Shown piece by piece: positions 32,630 through 40,262 of a stretch of DNA of 64,000 nucleotides. The stretch is from CALAED01 sp036378315. Lineage in GTDB: Bacteria; Actinomycetota; Actinomycetes; Streptosporangiales; Streptosporangiaceae. The position numbers and the translations under genes were made by a program. Every line of letters begins with the position of its first letter. Within the stretch, counting starts at the first letter, position 1. The notes beneath the pieces are model-generated. The model saw nothing but the letters and a program-made list of their open reading frames with translations. It did not search any database and had not been told where the DNA came from. Where the stretch lies: assembly GCA_036378315.1 (NCBI GenBank), contig DASUWU010000163.1:1-64000 (forward strand). Direction: 5' to 3'.

Positions 32630-33175
32630 TCACCGCGTCGGGTACAGCCAGCGCCGCAGCAGCCGGCTCAGCCCCGGCATGATCACGTACGTGAGCAGCG
32701 GAACCAGGAGCAGCGGGAACACGGCGCCCCGCAGCGGCAGCGGCAGCCCCTGCGCCGCCGGCACCACCGTCGCCTGGAGCAGCAGGCTCAGCGGGTAGAC
32801 AGCCCCGAACGTGACGAGGACCATCTTCCAGCGCGGCGGCGCCGACACCGACCGGTCGGGCAGGCTGAACCACGTCTCCATGCCGGTGGTGTGCGTCCGG
32901 TCCTCGTCGGCGAGGCCGTCGAGCCGGTCCATCCACTTCCGCCGTTCCGGCGACTCGAGCCAGGCGCCGAGCCGCGCGCCGTCGGAGAACCGCAGCACCG
33001 TGTGGTAGCGGCGGTCCCTGCCCTCCGGGCGCAGCCAGGTGGCGCCGAGGTGTCCGGAGAAGCGGGACGCCTCGGCGGTGATGCCGTGCGCCCACTCCTC
33101 GAACTCGGCTTCCCTGCCCTTGACGACGTCCCAGGTGAAGACCACGGTCACCGGTTCAACACGCGTCGAAACCAC
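32630..33175 (-). CDS. Antibiotic-biosynthesis-monooxygenase-fold protein with membrane tail
   Basis: 181 aa. Residues 8-105 form an ABM/dimeric alpha-beta-barrel domain (VTVVFTWDVVKGREAEFEEW, HLGATWLRPEG, YHTVLRF, GMETWF). Two hydrophobic helices follow (about 118-140 and 147-168), so it is membrane-tethered. GTG 33175 or GTG 33151 could start it. An excellent SigB-type promoter lies directly upstream; with it the mRNA would have almost no leader. The catalytic role is uncertain. Confidence 0.75.
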   Translation of the reverse strand: MVSTRVEPVTVVFTWDVVKGREAEFEEWAHGITAEASRFSGHLGATWLRPEGRDRRYHTVLRFSDGARLGAWLESPERRKWMDRLDGLADEDRTHTTGMETWFSLPDRSVSAPPRWKMVLVTFGAVYPLSLLLQATVVPAAQGLPLPLRGAVFPLLLVPLLTYVIMPGLSRLLRRWLYPTR

Positions 33176-33184
33176 CCGTGCGGC

Positions 33185-33208
33185 CTACCCGAACGCGGGA
33201 AAGGAAAC
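33185..33208 (-). promoter_or_regulatory. SigB-type promoter of the ABM-fold membrane protein gene
   Basis: Minus-strand GTTT, exactly 14 bases, GGGTAG, 10 bases before GTG 33175. Confidence 0.62.
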
Positions 33209-33271
33209 CCACGGTCCCGCGCGGTGTCGGGCGGTGCCGTACGCCGGGGGACGCGCCGCCGCCCGCGGGCC

Positions 33272-33691
33272 TCACACGTTCGGCGGGGCTTCGCTGACGT
33301 CGGCGAGCACCAAGGGTTCGTCGCGCTCGATCGCCATGTCGCCGAGCGAGATCACGCCGACCGCCCGCCCGTCCTCGACGACCGGGATCCGGCGGACGGC
33401 GTTGGCGCGCATCAGCCGGACGGCGGCGCCGGCCGCCTCGTCCGGGTGCACGGTGACCAGTTCTTCGGTGCAGATGTCGGCCAGCGTCGTCGCGGCCGGG
33501 CTCCTGCCCTCCGCGATGGCGCGGACCACGATGTCGCGGTCGGTGACCAGGCCGCACAGCCGATGGCCGTCATGGATCAGCACGGTCCCGATGCCCTGGT
33601 CGCGCATCCTCCTGGCCGCGTCGACCAGTGAAGTGTCGGCCCGCAGGGCGACCGGCGCCGGCGTCATGACCTCGCGTGCCTTGCGCGGCAT
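33272..33691 (-). CDS. CBS-domain-pair protein, copy 2
   Basis: 139 aa, same length and layout as the protein at 29112-29531. CBS 1: AREVMTPAPVALRADTSLV...VLIHDGHRLCGLVTDRDIV. CBS 2: ICTEELVTVHPDEAAG...IPVVEDGRAVGVISLGDMA. Adenine-nucleotide sensing is the family role; the partner is unknown. ATG 33691 follows GAAGGAGAG. It is divergent from the HAD gene. Confidence 0.88.
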   Translation of the reverse strand: MPRKAREVMTPAPVALRADTSLVDAARRMRDQGIGTVLIHDGHRLCGLVTDRDIVVRAIAEGRSPAATTLADICTEELVTVHPDEAAGAAVRLMRANAVRRIPVVEDGRAVGVISLGDMAIERDEPLVLADVSEAPPNV

Positions 33692-33741
33692 GAAGCGCTC
33701 TCCTTCCGTCCCCCTCCTCGCTGTCATCGTCACCCGGCGGC

Positions 33742-33767
33742 CTACCCCAGGGCCGGCGTGCCCATTC
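33742..33767 (-). promoter_or_regulatory. SigB-type promoter candidate of CBS-pair gene 2
   Basis: Minus-strand GAAT, 16 bases, GGGTAG, 51 bases before ATG 33691. Same -35-like GAAT as the promoter of CBS copy 1. Confidence 0.48.
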
Positions 33768-33808
33768 CCGCGCGCCCTGCCGCCGGTCGCCGATCGATAC
33801 AGTGCACC

Positions 33809-34510
33809 ATGGACTCAACCCCGCGGGCACTGGTGTTCGACGTCTTCGGCACGCTCGTCGACTGGTACACGACGATCCGACGGCTGGCCGAGCGCATCGG
33901 CGCCGAGACCGGGGTGCCGATCGACGGCGGCCGGCTGGCCGCGTCCTGGCGGGCCAAGTACCGGCCGGCGATGGACACCGTGGTGTCCGGCGCCCGCCCC
34001 TGGTGCGACTTCGACGAACTGCACCGCGGCACCCTCGCCGACGTGCTGGCCGAACTCGGCCTCGACCTGGACGAGCCGGCCAGGGAGCGGCTGGTCGCCG
34101 AATGGCACCGGCTCGACCCGTGGCCGGACGCCGCCGCCGGCCTCGCCGAACTGCGCACCGGCTTCATCCTCGGCACGATGTCCAACGGGCACGTCCGCAT
34201 GCTGGTGGATCTGGCGCGACACGGCGACCTGCGCTTCGACCTGATCTTCTCAGCCGAGCAGGCCGGCACATACAAGCCCGACCCGAGCGTCTACCTCCTC
34301 GCGCCGCGGCTGCTGCGGCTGCCGCCCGAGCAGGTGATGCTCGTCGCCTGCCACGACAACGACCTCGCCGGTGCGGCGCGAGCCGGGCTGCGCACGGCGT
34401 ACGTGTCCCGGCCCGCGGAGTGGGGTCCCGGTCGCCCGCCGCGGCCGGCGCCGCCCGCGGACGTCGTCGCGACCGACCTGCTCGACCTGGCGCGGCGGCT
34501 CACCGCCTGA
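33809..34510 (+). CDS. Haloacid dehalogenase type II (HAD superfamily)
   Basis: 233 aa. HAD motifs are in order: VFDVFGTLVDW with nucleophile Asp (about residue 10), LGTMSNGH (motif II), the lysine in AGTYKPDPSVY (motif III), and VACHDNDLAGAARAGL (motif IV). This pattern fits L-2-haloacid dehalogenase relatives, although many act as phosphatases. ATG 33809 lies 5 bases after a TACAGT -10-like box, so the mRNA may be leaderless. Its end overlaps the convergent molybdenum enzyme gene by 11 bases. Confidence 0.82.
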   Translation: MDSTPRALVFDVFGTLVDWYTTIRRLAERIGAETGVPIDGGRLAASWRAKYRPAMDTVVSGARPWCDFDELHRGTLADVLAELGLDLDEPARERLVAEWHRLDPWPDAAAGLAELRTGFILGTMSNGHVRMLVDLARHGDLRFDLIFSAEQAGTYKPDPSVYLLAPRLLRLPPEQVMLVACHDNDLAGAARAGLRTAYVSRPAEWGPGRPPRPAPPADVVATDLLDLARRLTA

Positions 34511-36620
34511 ACCGCCGGTCGACCAGCTTGTCCGGCCGGATCGGCAGGTCGCGCACCCGGATGCCGGTGGCGTGGTGGACCGCGTTGGCGATGGCCGCGG
34601 CGGTGCCGACGATGCCGATCTCGCCGATGCCCTTGGCCCCCATCGGGTTGAGGGACGGGTCGTCCTCGTCGATCCAGCGGGCGTCGATGTCGGCGACGTC
34701 GGCGCAGGCCGGCACGTGGTACTGGGCGAGGTCGTGGTTGAGGTAGTCGCCGAACTCCCGGTCGAGGACGCCTTCCTCCAGCAACGCCATGGACATGCCC
34801 ATGGTCATGCCCCCGATGAACTGCGACCGCGCGGTCTTGGCGTTGATGATGCGGCCGGCGGCGAACACGCCGTACAGCCTCGGCACCCGTACCTCGCCGG
34901 TGTCGGCGTCCACCCGCACCTCGGCGAACTGCGCGCCGAAGGCGTGCCGGGACAGCGCCGCGTCCGCCTCGATGTCCGCGGCGGTGTCGTGGGACGCCTC
35001 CAGGCCTTCGGCCGGCACCGTGCCGCCGCGGTCGGCAAGCAGGCCGGCCAGCTCGGCGCACGCCGGCGCGACCGCCGAGCCCCACGAGGCGGTCCCCATC
35101 GACCCGCCGGCCAGCCAGGCCGCCGGCAGCGCGCTGTCGCCGATCCGCACGTCGACCATGTCGGGAGTGGTGCCGAGCGCGTCCGCGGCGATCTGGGTCA
35201 GCACGGTGCGGGCTCCGGTCCCGATGTCGGCGGCCGCGATCCGCACGGTGAACCGCCCGTCCGGCTCGGCCCGCGCCACCGCCCGGGACGGCAGCCGCCT
35301 GGCCGGATAGGTGGAGGCGGCCACGCCGGTCCCGACCAGCCACCGCCCGGCGCGCCTGGCACCCGGCATCGGGTCGCGGCCGGCCCAGCCGAACCAGTCG
35401 GCGCCCGCGCGCAGGCAGGCGACCAGGTTCCTGGAGCTGAACGGCAGGCCGCTTTCCGGGTCGATGTCGGGGTCGTTGCGGATCCGCAGCTCGACCGGGT
35501 CGAGCCCGCTGGCGGCGGCGAGCTCGTCCATGGCGGACTCGAGCGCGTACATCCCCGGGCACTCGCCCGGCGCGCGCATCCACGACGGCGTCGGCACGTC
35601 GAGCCTGACCAGCCGGTGCGTGGTGCGGCGATGCGGCGCCGCGTACATGATCCGGGTGGGCACCGCGGTCTGCTCGGCGAACTCCTGGATCGTCGAAGTC
35701 TGCTCCACGACGTCGTGCGCGATCGCGACCAGCCGGCCCTCGGCGTCGGCGCCGAGCCTGACCCGCTGGATCGTCGGGGTGCGGTACCCCGTGAGCGAGA
35801 ACATCTGCTGGCGGGTGAACGTCGCCTTGACCGGCCGGTCCACCGCCCTGGCGGCGAGCGCGGCGAGGATGACCTGCGGCCGCGGTGTGCCCTTGGACCC
35901 GAAGCCGCCCCCGACGTGCGGGGCGATCACGCGGACCCGCTCCGGCGGCAGCCCGAACGCCGCCGCCACGATGTCCCGGTCGTTGGTGGCCCCCTGGGTG
36001 GAGTCGTACACCGTGAGGTCGCCGTCCGCCCACAGCGCGGTCGCGGCGTGCGGCTCCATCGGGTTGTTGTGCTCGGCCGGCGTCGTGTACGTCGCGTCCA
36101 CGGTGACGGCTGCCCTGGCCAGCGCCGCCGCCGGGTCGCCGTCCTGGGTGTCGGTCGGGAAACCGGGGTTCACCGTGTCCGGCCGGTACCGCCCCGGATG
36201 GTCGGCGCGCAGCGCGACGTCGTGCGGCTCGGCCGCGTACTCGACGGCGACCAGGCGCTGCGCCTCGTGCGCGACTTCGAGCGTCTCGGCCACCACTGCG
36301 GCGACGATCTGCCCTCGATAGGCGACCCGGCCGGACTGGAAGAGCGCGAGCTCCCCGTCGTCGGTCTCGAGCCGCGGCGCGTTCTGGAACGACAGCACGG
36401 CCAGCACGCCGGGCACGGCGAGCGCGGCGCCGGCGTCGACCGCGCGGATCTCGCCGCGCGCGACGGTCGCCTGCACAGCCGCGGCGTAGGCCAGCCGGTC
36501 CCGGTCCGCCGGCCGGTCGCTGTAATACTCGGCGGCGTAGCGGGCGCGTCCGGTGACCTTGTCGCGGCCCTCGACGCGGTCGAGCCCGGCGCCGACGGCG
36601 CGGGTCGCGGTCGTGGTCAT
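34500..36620 (-). CDS. Aldehyde oxidoreductase molybdenum-binding subunit (PaoC-like)
   Basis: 706 aa large subunit of the xanthine-oxidase family. It has GVGAGLDRVEGRDKVTGRARYA at the start (shown in two parts as GLDRVEGRD and KVTGRARY), the cofactor loop HVGGGFGSKG, APGECPG and the catalytic glutamate in MGAKGIGEIG near the C-terminus. It holds the molybdopterin cofactor and hydroxylates an aldehyde or heterocycle. Its ATG overlaps the FAD-subunit stop by 4 bases. The subunit set matches PaoABC (YagTSR). The substrate is unknown. Confidence 0.88.
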   Translation of the reverse strand: MTTTATRAVGAGLDRVEGRDKVTGRARYAAEYYSDRPADRDRLAYAAAVQATVARGEIRAVDAGAALAVPGVLAVLSFQNAPRLETDDGELALFQSGRVAYRGQIVAAVVAETLEVAHEAQRLVAVEYAAEPHDVALRADHPGRYRPDTVNPGFPTDTQDGDPAAALARAAVTVDATYTTPAEHNNPMEPHAATALWADGDLTVYDSTQGATNDRDIVAAAFGLPPERVRVIAPHVGGGFGSKGTPRPQVILAALAARAVDRPVKATFTRQQMFSLTGYRTPTIQRVRLGADAEGRLVAIAHDVVEQTSTIQEFAEQTAVPTRIMYAAPHRRTTHRLVRLDVPTPSWMRAPGECPGMYALESAMDELAAASGLDPVELRIRNDPDIDPESGLPFSSRNLVACLRAGADWFGWAGRDPMPGARRAGRWLVGTGVAASTYPARRLPSRAVARAEPDGRFTVRIAAADIGTGARTVLTQIAADALGTTPDMVDVRIGDSALPAAWLAGGSMGTASWGSAVAPACAELAGLLADRGGTVPAEGLEASHDTAADIEADAALSRHAFGAQFAEVRVDADTGEVRVPRLYGVFAAGRIINAKTARSQFIGGMTMGMSMALLEEGVLDREFGDYLNHDLAQYHVPACADVADIDARWIDEDDPSLNPMGAKGIGEIGIVGTAAAIANAVHHATGIRVRDLPIRPDKLVDRRFRR

Positions 36621-37615
36621 GATGTCTCCTCCGGTCGCAGCAACTCGACCAGCGTCCGGACGAGCACGTCACGGGCCATCGGCACCTTGTAGCCGTTGTC
36701 GCGCAATGGCCGCGCCCCGGCCAACTCCTCGTCGGCGGCGCGGCGGAAGCTGTCCTCGGTGGCCGGCGCGCCGCGCAGCGCCGCCTCGGCGCGCTCGGCC
36801 CGCCACGGCGCGTGCGCGACGCCGCCGAGCGCCAGCCGGCAGTCGCGGACCCGGCCGTCGGCCACGTCGAGCGCGGCGGCGACCGACACGAGGGCGAAGG
36901 CGAAGGACGCCCGCTCCCTGACCTTGCGGTAGCGCGACCTGACCGCGTACGGCAACGCCGGCACCTCGACGGCGGTGATCAGGTCACCGGGCTCGAGCAC
37001 GGTGTCGCGGTCGGGCTCGTCGCCCGGCAGCCTGTGCAGCCCCGGCATCGGCACCGTACGCCGCCCGGCGAGCCCCTGCACCTCGACGTTCGCGCCGAGT
37101 GCGGTCAGCGCCACGGCCATGTCCGACGGGTGGGTGGCCACGCAGGCGGGGGAGTGGCCGATGATCGCCAGGTTGCGGTGGTCGCCTTCGCGTGCCGGGC
37201 AGCCGCTGCCAGGGCGGCGCTTGTTGCAGGGTTTGGAGATGTCCTGGAAGTAGCCGCAGCGGGTGCGCTGCAACAGGTTGCCGCCCACCGTCGCCAGGTT
37301 GCGCAGCTGGCCGGAAGCGCCGGCCAGCAGCGCCTCCGCCAGCACGGGGAAGCCGCGCCTGACCGCCGGATGGGCCGCGAGATCGCTGTTGCGCACCGCG
37401 GCGCCGACGCGCACGCCGCCGTCCGGCCGCGCCTCGATCCCGTCGTAGGGCAGGCGGGTGACGTCGATGAGCAGCTCCGGCTCGGCCACGCCCAGCCGCA
37501 TGAGATCGACGAGGTTCGTGCCGCCGCCGAGGTACATGACCCGCCGCTGCTCCCTGGCGAAGGTGGCGACCGCGCCGGCCGCGTCGCCCGCCCGCTGGTA
37601 GCTGAATGGCCGCAT
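36617..37615 (-). CDS. Aldehyde oxidoreductase FAD subunit with extra [4Fe-4S] insert (PaoB-like)
   Basis: 332 aa. FAD-binding segments are YLGGGTNLVDLMRLGV (about residues 28-43) and ATVGGNLLQRTRC. The insert RCGYFQDISKPCNKRRPGSG followed by CPAREGD supplies the four-cysteine motif that is specific to PaoB-type subunits and absent from ordinary xanthine dehydrogenases. It relays electrons between the 2Fe-2S subunit and FAD. It begins at ATG 37615, 5 bases after the small-subunit stop, and overlaps the large subunit by 4 bases. Confidence 0.88.
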   Translation of the reverse strand: MRPFSYQRAGDAAGAVATFAREQRRVMYLGGGTNLVDLMRLGVAEPELLIDVTRLPYDGIEARPDGGVRVGAAVRNSDLAAHPAVRRGFPVLAEALLAGASGQLRNLATVGGNLLQRTRCGYFQDISKPCNKRRPGSGCPAREGDHRNLAIIGHSPACVATHPSDMAVALTALGANVEVQGLAGRRTVPMPGLHRLPGDEPDRDTVLEPGDLITAVEVPALPYAVRSRYRKVRERASFAFALVSVAAALDVADGRVRDCRLALGGVAHAPWRAERAEAALRGAPATEDSFRRAADEELAGARPLRDNGYKVPMARDVLVRTLVELLRPEETS

Positions 37616-37620
37616 CGCGC

Positions 37621-38193
37621 TCACCCGGCCCCGGCCACGTCGGCGATCGCCGCGACGATGTTCGGGTAGGCGCCGCAGCGGCACAGGTTCCCGCTCATCC
37701 GCTCCCTGATCTCCGCCGCGTCGAGCGTGGTGACCGCCGCGCGCAGGTCGGCGGTCACCGCGCTGGGCCGGCCGGCGGCCGCCTCGGCGAGCATGCCGAC
37801 GGCCGAGCAGAGCTGGCCGGACGTGCAGTAACCGCACTGGAAGGCGTCGCGGTCGATGAACGCCGCCTGGATCGGGTGCAGCCGGTCGCCGTCCGCGAGG
37901 CCCTCCACGGTAACGATCTCCGCGCCGTCGTGGGCGACGGCCAGCGCCAGGCACGAGTTGACCCGCCGGCCGTCGAGCAGGATCGTGCAGGCCCCGCACT
38001 GGCCGTGGTCGCAGCCCTTCTTCGCGCCGGTGCGGCCCAGGCGCTCGCGCAGGACGTCGAGGATCGTGGCCCGGTTGTCGACGGTCAGGTGCTCGACGTC
38101 TCCGTTCACCGTCAAAGTGATGTCGGTCTGCGGCGGCGGAGGCACGAACGCCGTGCCCCCGCCGCCGGCCGTCGTGTTCGGCATTCCATCCAT
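37621..38193 (-). CDS. Aldehyde oxidoreductase 2Fe-2S subunit (PaoA-like)
   Basis: 190 aa with two [2Fe-2S] clusters. The plant-type cluster cysteines are in KKGCDHGQCGACTILLDG (about residues 64-81) with a fourth at NSCLAL; the second cluster uses CGYCTSGQ and NLCRCGAYPNI. Unlike E. coli PaoA it shows no twin-arginine signal; the N-terminus is Gly/Pro-rich (TTAGGGGTAFVPPPP), so the complex is probably cytoplasmic. Starts at ATG 38193 or 38184 are both possible. It is the first gene of the three-gene operon. Confidence 0.87.
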   Translation of the reverse strand: MDGMPNTTAGGGGTAFVPPPPQTDITLTVNGDVEHLTVDNRATILDVLRERLGRTGAKKGCDHGQCGACTILLDGRRVNSCLALAVAHDGAEIVTVEGLADGDRLHPIQAAFIDRDAFQCGYCTSGQLCSAVGMLAEAAAGRPSAVTADLRAAVTTLDAAEIRERMSGNLCRCGAYPNIVAAIADVAGAG

Positions 38194-38298
38194 ACCGGCG
38201 GCCTTACCCTGCAGTTCACCGGGCATGCCCGGGCGCCTGGCGGCGGATCGCCCGAGCCGGACCGTTTCCGTGCCGCCGGGCCCGGGTAGGCGCCGGGC

Positions 38299-38814
38299 GT
38301 GGAGACTTGGGACGCCCTCAGATCCCGCCGCAACGTCCGCTCGTACGCCGACCGGCCGGTGCCCGGGGAGCATCTCGAACAGATTCTCGAGGCGGGGCGG
38401 CGTGCCCCGTCGGCGCGGAACTGGCAGCCGTGGGACTTCATCCTCGTCACCGACCGGCAGGTGCTGGCCGACCTGTCGAAGGTGTGGCAGGGCGCCGGGC
38501 ACGTCGCCGGCTCCGCGGCCACGATCGCGCTGGTGGCGCCGGCTCCGCGCGACGAGCAGCAACACGCAAGGCTGCGGTTCGACCTGGGGCAGGCGACGAT
38601 GGCGATGATGCTGGTCGCCGCCGACCTGGGCGTCGGCAGCGGACACGCGGGGGTGGGCGACCAGGATCGGGCCAGGGCGATCCTCGGGTTCCCCGACGAC
38701 CGCTTCTGCCCGCTGCTGATCGCGCTCGGCTATCCGGCCGACCGCCCGCTGCGGCCCGTCAACAACCCTGACCGCCGTCCGTACGCCGAGGTCGTGCACC
38801 ACGAGCGGTGGTAG
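38299..38814 (+). CDS. Nitroreductase family protein
   Basis: 171 aa FMN-dependent oxidoreductase fold, short form. SRRNVRSYADRPVPGEHLEQ at the start, APSARNWQPWDFILV (about residues 36-50) and the Gly-rich region near ALGYPADRP are typical. Partners reduce nitro groups, quinones or flavins with NAD(P)H. GTG 38299 is the likely start. It is divergent from the aldehyde oxidoreductase operon. The substrate is unknown. Confidence 0.82.
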   Translation: METWDALRSRRNVRSYADRPVPGEHLEQILEAGRRAPSARNWQPWDFILVTDRQVLADLSKVWQGAGHVAGSAATIALVAPAPRDEQQHARLRFDLGQATMAMMLVAADLGVGSGHAGVGDQDRARAILGFPDDRFCPLLIALGYPADRPLRPVNNPDRRPYAEVVHHERW

Positions 38815-38834
38815 CGACGCCGGGCGCCGGCACC

Positions 38835-40262
38835 CTAGCGACCGGCGCCGGCGAGCGTGTCGCGGCCGATCGGCGGGAGGAAGTCGCCGGCCGGCTCGCG
38901 CTCCCACCACGCGCCGGTGGCCCGGCGTTCGGCCGGGGTGGTGAAGCGGTAGCGGCACAGCCGGGCGCGGACGAAGGCCGGCGGGCCGTCGGGGAACGGG
39001 TTGTGCCTGAGCAGCCGCAGCGTCGCCCTGTCCCCTTCGAGCAGCTTTTGGGCGAACGGGACCAGCCACGGCTGGGCGTACAGCGACGACAGCCCGGCGA
39101 ACCACATCAGCCAGTCGAGCCGCAGATGGTAGGGCGCGACCTGCGGCGGGCGCCGGCGCACGTCGCCCGGCTTGGCCTTGAAGCCGTACTCCCGCCACAC
39201 CGTCCCAGGACCGATCTCCCGTTCGTCCGTGCCCTCGACGACCACCTCGTAGCGGGTCTTCGTGATGCTGCCGAAGGCGCCATAGGTGTTGACCAGGTGG
39301 AACGGGTTGAAGCTGGCGTTCATCCGCTGCGTACGCGACACCAGGTTGCGGGCCGGCCGGTAGCTGAGCACCGCGACCATCGCGGTGAGCGCCACCACCA
39401 GCACTCCGTACCAGGCCGGCGGCGCGGCGAGGTGCCCGGGACGCGGGGCCCCCGGCCAGGTCACCACCGATGCGGCGAGCACGACGGCCAGCCAGTTCAG
39501 CCACGAGAAGTTGCCCGAGACGATCAACCACAGCTGGGTGACGATGATGATCGCGGCCGCGGCGGTCGCGTACGGCTGCGGCGCGAACAGGCCGAACGGC
39601 ACGACGAGCTGGGTGACGTGGCTGGCCGCCACCTCCACCCGGTGCAGCGGCTTGGGCAGCCGGTGGAAGTACCAGCTCAGCGGCCCAGGCATCGGCTGCG
39701 TCTCGTGGTGGTAGTACAGGCAGGTCAGGTCCCGCCAGCAGCGGTCCCCGCGCAACTTGATCAGGCCGGCGCCGAACTCCAGGCGGAACAGCAGCCAGCG
39801 CGACAGCCACAGCACCAGCACGGGCGGAGCGATCCTGGCGTTGCCGAGGAAGGCGGCCAGGACGCCGGCCTCGCACAGCAGCGACTCCCACCCGAACCCG
39901 TACCAGACCTGACCCACGTTGACGATCGACAGGTACAGCGCCCACAGGGCGCCCCACACCGCCATCGCGACCCCGAGGGGGACGGCGTCGGCGAGCCCGG
40001 CCAGCACCGCGGCCGACAGCCCGGCGCCCGTCCACGCGACGGCGGCGAAGAAGCGGTCGGAGTAGTACAGGTGGAACAGGCTCGGCGCGCGGCGAAACGA
40101 GACCCGGCGCAGATGGTCGGGGACCGGTGTCAGGCCGTGCGCGCCGATCAGGGCGCGGAACTGGTTCGCCGCGCCGAGGAAGGCGACCAGGTAGATCGCG
40201 GCCAGCCCGCGCTGGAAGACCAGCCTGGCGAGCCAGTAGTCCGGCGCCGCGAGCCACCTCAT
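38835..40262 (-). CDS. Lipase maturation factor family membrane protein
   Basis: 475 aa with several helices through about residue 280 and a C-terminal soluble domain. WYGFGWESLLCEAGVLAAFL, FRLEFGAGLIKLRGD, CLYYHHETQPMPGPLSWY and NASFNPFHLVNTYGAFG are landmark segments of the LMF1 family. Vertebrate LMF1 assists lipase folding; the bacterial role is not established. The ATG at 40262 overlaps the stop of the FAD oxidoreductase gene by 4 bases, so the two are coupled. Confidence 0.85.
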   Translation of the reverse strand: MRWLAAPDYWLARLVFQRGLAAIYLVAFLGAANQFRALIGAHGLTPVPDHLRRVSFRRAPSLFHLYYSDRFFAAVAWTGAGLSAAVLAGLADAVPLGVAMAVWGALWALYLSIVNVGQVWYGFGWESLLCEAGVLAAFLGNARIAPPVLVLWLSRWLLFRLEFGAGLIKLRGDRCWRDLTCLYYHHETQPMPGPLSWYFHRLPKPLHRVEVAASHVTQLVVPFGLFAPQPYATAAAAIIIVTQLWLIVSGNFSWLNWLAVVLAASVVTWPGAPRPGHLAAPPAWYGVLVVALTAMVAVLSYRPARNLVSRTQRMNASFNPFHLVNTYGAFGSITKTRYEVVVEGTDEREIGPGTVWREYGFKAKPGDVRRRPPQVAPYHLRLDWLMWFAGLSSLYAQPWLVPFAQKLLEGDRATLRLLRHNPFPDGPPAFVRARLCRYRFTTPAERRATGAWWEREPAGDFLPPIGRDTLAGAGR

